The position numbers and the translations under genes are program-made. A DNA stretch of 64,000 bases. It comes from Luteimonas kalidii (lineage in GTDB: Bacteria; Pseudomonadota; Gammaproteobacteria; Xanthomonadales; Xanthomonadaceae). The stretch covers positions 167,588 through 231,587 of the forward strand of contig NZ_JARXRO010000020.1 of the NCBI RefSeq assembly GCF_029887935.1, read 5' to 3'. Positions 62,531 to 64,000 of the stretch are shown piece by piece. The first letter of the stretch is position 1. Every line of letters starts with the position of its first letter. The notes under the pieces were generated by a model that was not told the DNA's origin, searched no databases, and saw only the letters and a list, made by a program, of their open reading frames with translations.

Positions 62531-63463
62531 TCAGTGCACCGGGTGCGCCGGCGACCTGCGCGCCAGCAGGTCGGCGTCCGCGCGCATGAACACGGCCGAC
62601 GGCGGCTCGGAGGCCTCGCCCTCGGCGGTGCCCACCAGGAACACCAGGCCGTGCGCCGCCGCGTTGCGTTCGAGCACGGCCCGCACTTTCGCCATCGCGG
62701 CGTCCGCGTCCGGCCCGTGCAGTACCAGCACGTACTCGGCACTGCCGCTGGTGCGGTTGGCGCTGTCGCCGCGCGTGCCGGCCAGGGCCTGCTCCAGTTC
62801 GCCGTCGATCTGTTCGAGCAGCTTCTCGGTCCGCCGTTCGCCGTGGCGGGCGACGGCGCCGGCGTGGTCCTGCAGTTCCAGCAGCGCCAGGGTGTAGCGG
62901 GGCGAGGCCGCGGGCTCGACCGACGGCGCGGCGGTGGCCACGAAGGCCTCGTGCGCCAGCGCACGTTCGCGTACGCGGGCCTCGAGCAGGGTCATGGTGA
63001 GCCGCGCCAGCGACTCCAGCGCCGCGCGCTGTTCGCCATCCAGTGCGCGCGGACGGTCGTCGAGCACGCAGACCGTCCCGATCGCGGTGCCTTCGGGGGT
63101 CACCAGCGGCATGCCGGCGTAGAAACGGGCGTCGCCCGCCACGCCGTTGAAGTGCGGGTTGGCGGCGAAGCGGGGATCCTCGCGCAGGTCGGGGATTTCC
63201 ATCAGCCGGTCCGGCGTGCGGATGGCGTGGTCGCACACGGCGACGCTGCGGCTGGTCTGCGCCTCATCGAAGCCGGTACGCGCCTTGAACCACTGCCGGT
63301 CGCGGTCGATCAGGCTGACCAGCGCCACCGGCGTATCGCACAGGGTCGACGCCAGGCGCACGATGTCCTCGTAGGCCTGCTCGGGCAGGCTGTCGAGGAT
63401 GCGGTAGCGCTCGAGCGTGCGCTGGCGCAAGGCTTCGTCGGGAACGGGCGTGGCGTGGGACAT
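62531..63463 (-). CDS. GAF-domain signalling protein
   Basis: A 310-residue soluble protein, or 314 if the ATG at 63475 is used. A GAF domain occupies about residues 10-160: LERYRILDSLPEQAYEDIVR, ALVSLIDRDRQWFKARTGFD, SVAVCDHAIRTPDRLMEIPD and FYAGMPLVTPEGTAIGTVCV. The rest resembles a degenerate GGDEF-like or alpha/beta domain (YTLALLELQDHAGAVARHGE, later AEYVLVLHGPDADAAMAKVR) but lacks the GG(D/E)EF catalytic motif, so diguanylate cyclase activity is unlikely. Such proteins sense small ligands or redox state. Position between the DUF998 gene and the partial serine hydrolase gives no further clue. Confidence 0.85.
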   Translation of the reverse strand: MSHATPVPDEALRQRTLERYRILDSLPEQAYEDIVRLASTLCDTPVALVSLIDRDRQWFKARTGFDEAQTSRSVAVCDHAIRTPDRLMEIPDLREDPRFAANPHFNGVAGDARFYAGMPLVTPEGTAIGTVCVLDDRPRALDGEQRAALESLARLTMTLLEARVRERALAHEAFVATAAPSVEPAASPRYTLALLELQDHAGAVARHGERRTEKLLEQIDGELEQALAGTRGDSANRTSGSAEYVLVLHGPDADAAMAKVRAVLERNAAAHGLVFLVGTAEGEASEPPSAVFMRADADLLARRSPAHPVH

Positions 63464-63530
63464 GCGGGGCTCCATGGCGCGAACGGGCCGATTGTTGACG
63501 CCCGTCCGTCAACATCCGGTCGCCGTCGCG

Positions 63531-63998
63531 TCAGCGATGCGTTGGATCGCGCCCGGTCGCCAGTCGTTCCTCGACCGCGGTGAACGCCGAACGCGCGCCG
63601 CGATCGGCCGGATCCACGCCGGTCGCGAAGTACGCCACGCCCGTGCCCGATGCGGGATCGATCCACAAACCCGACTTCAATCCGTAGGCATCGCCGCCAT
63701 GGCCGACACGCGACACGCGATCGCCGAACGGATCATCGCCGCATCCGGGCTGCGGGGTGGCGAGGGTCTGCGTCGCCAGGCCGTAGCGGCAGAAGAACGC
63801 GAGCGCCTGGCCGTCGCCGGTGTCTTCCTCGTGGCCGATGCCGTTGCCGGGGCCGCGCGTCCACACCGGCGCCAGCAGCAGGCGCACCGATTCCGGCGAC
63901 AGCAGGTGCACGCCATCCACCGTGCCCTCGCCAAGCAGCAGCTGGCCGATCTTCGCCAGGCCGTTGGCGGAGATGCGCAGCCCGCCCTGCGGAGAGAA
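63531..63998 (-). CDS. Beta-lactamase-family serine hydrolase, C-terminal part (truncated by window edge)
   Basis: The last 155 residues of a serine hydrolase whose N-terminus lies beyond position 64000. Visible features are [20 protein letters not shown] at the left, [39 protein letters not shown], where HGG is the HxG motif, and [12 protein letters not shown]. The SxxK and YxN motifs are not in view. It belongs to the same superfamily as the lipoprotein hydrolase at 28295 but is not a close copy. Function unknown. Confidence 0.85.
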   Translation of the reverse strand, partial: FSPQGGLRISANGLAKIGQLLLGEGTVDGVHLLSPESVRLLLAPVWTRGPGNGIGHEEDTGDGQALAFFCRYGLATQTLATPQPGCGDDPFGDRVSRVGHGGDAYGLKSGLWIDPASGTGVAYFATGVDPADRGARSAFTAVEERLATGRDPTHR

Positions 63999-64000
63999 CA

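Overview
The window is GC-rich chromosomal DNA of a gammaproteobacterium, most likely of the Xanthomonadaceae/Lysobacteraceae (Lysobacter/Luteimonas/Xanthomonas-like). I infer this from the gene set and style: a CGFS glutaredoxin fused to a rhodanese, a fused malic enzyme/phosphotransacetylase, a homodimeric AceE, RsgA with a QEGLA (DUF1704) neighbour, dense GTAG-type REP repeats with their RAYT transposase, and TAGAAT-like -10 boxes. No rRNA, tRNA or CRISPR array was seen.

Layout. 1-620: the 3' end of an unidentified gene and a REP cluster. 621-11130: housekeeping block with a DUF924 protein, the Grx4/rhodanese fusion, a polysaccharide deacetylase, a translationally coupled aminotransferase-SGNH hydrolase-methyltransferase operon (minus strand), rsgA, a DUF1704 metallopeptidase-like gene and maeB. 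11131-12320: a RAYT gene nested in alternating REP units. 12359-18062 (minus strand): a signalling block consisting of a partner-switching set (SpoIIE-type phosphatase, HATPase anti-sigma-like protein, STAS protein) followed by a CHASE3/PAS histidine kinase and two single-domain response regulators. 18260-20950: aceE with a clear terminator.

21224-25002 is an accessory island of visibly lower GC. It holds a KAP-type P-loop NTPase, an unknown protein with a HEPN-like Rx5H motif bracketed by two ~120-bp direct repeats, and an SRA-like/HNH endonuclease. I infer a small defence island. 25159-36291 is mixed: TPR-like secreted protein, zinc alcohol dehydrogenase, a lipoprotein beta-lactamase-family hydrolase flanked by an unusual GCGCAAGC palindrome family, MFS transporter, S41 peptidase, methyltransferase, and a response regulator convergently overlapping its presumed histidine kinase (36288-37682).

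38002-49444 is the most striking locus: three tightly linked plus-strand genes for envelope proteins. The first is a ~2035-residue secreted protein with eight near-identical DUF11 repeats, each closed by a CxxCx3H motif, ending in OmpA-like domains. The second is a ~1221-residue outer-membrane beta-barrel. The third is a secreted GEVED/DUF11 protein whose start overlaps the barrel stop. I infer a dedicated surface structure or secretion/display system whose function I do not recognise.

49552-64000: an M15-type peptidase, the two-gene ergothioneine pathway egtBD, a divergent TetR/metallo-beta-lactamase lipoprotein pair with a near-perfect 22-bp operator, a lysine-rich histone-like protein, a lipoprotein, arylamine N-acetyltransferase, a TspO-like membrane protein, several small proteins, a large HzsA-like lipoprotein with one CxxCH haem site, a DUF998 membrane protein, a GAF protein and the 3' part of a serine hydrolase running off the right edge.
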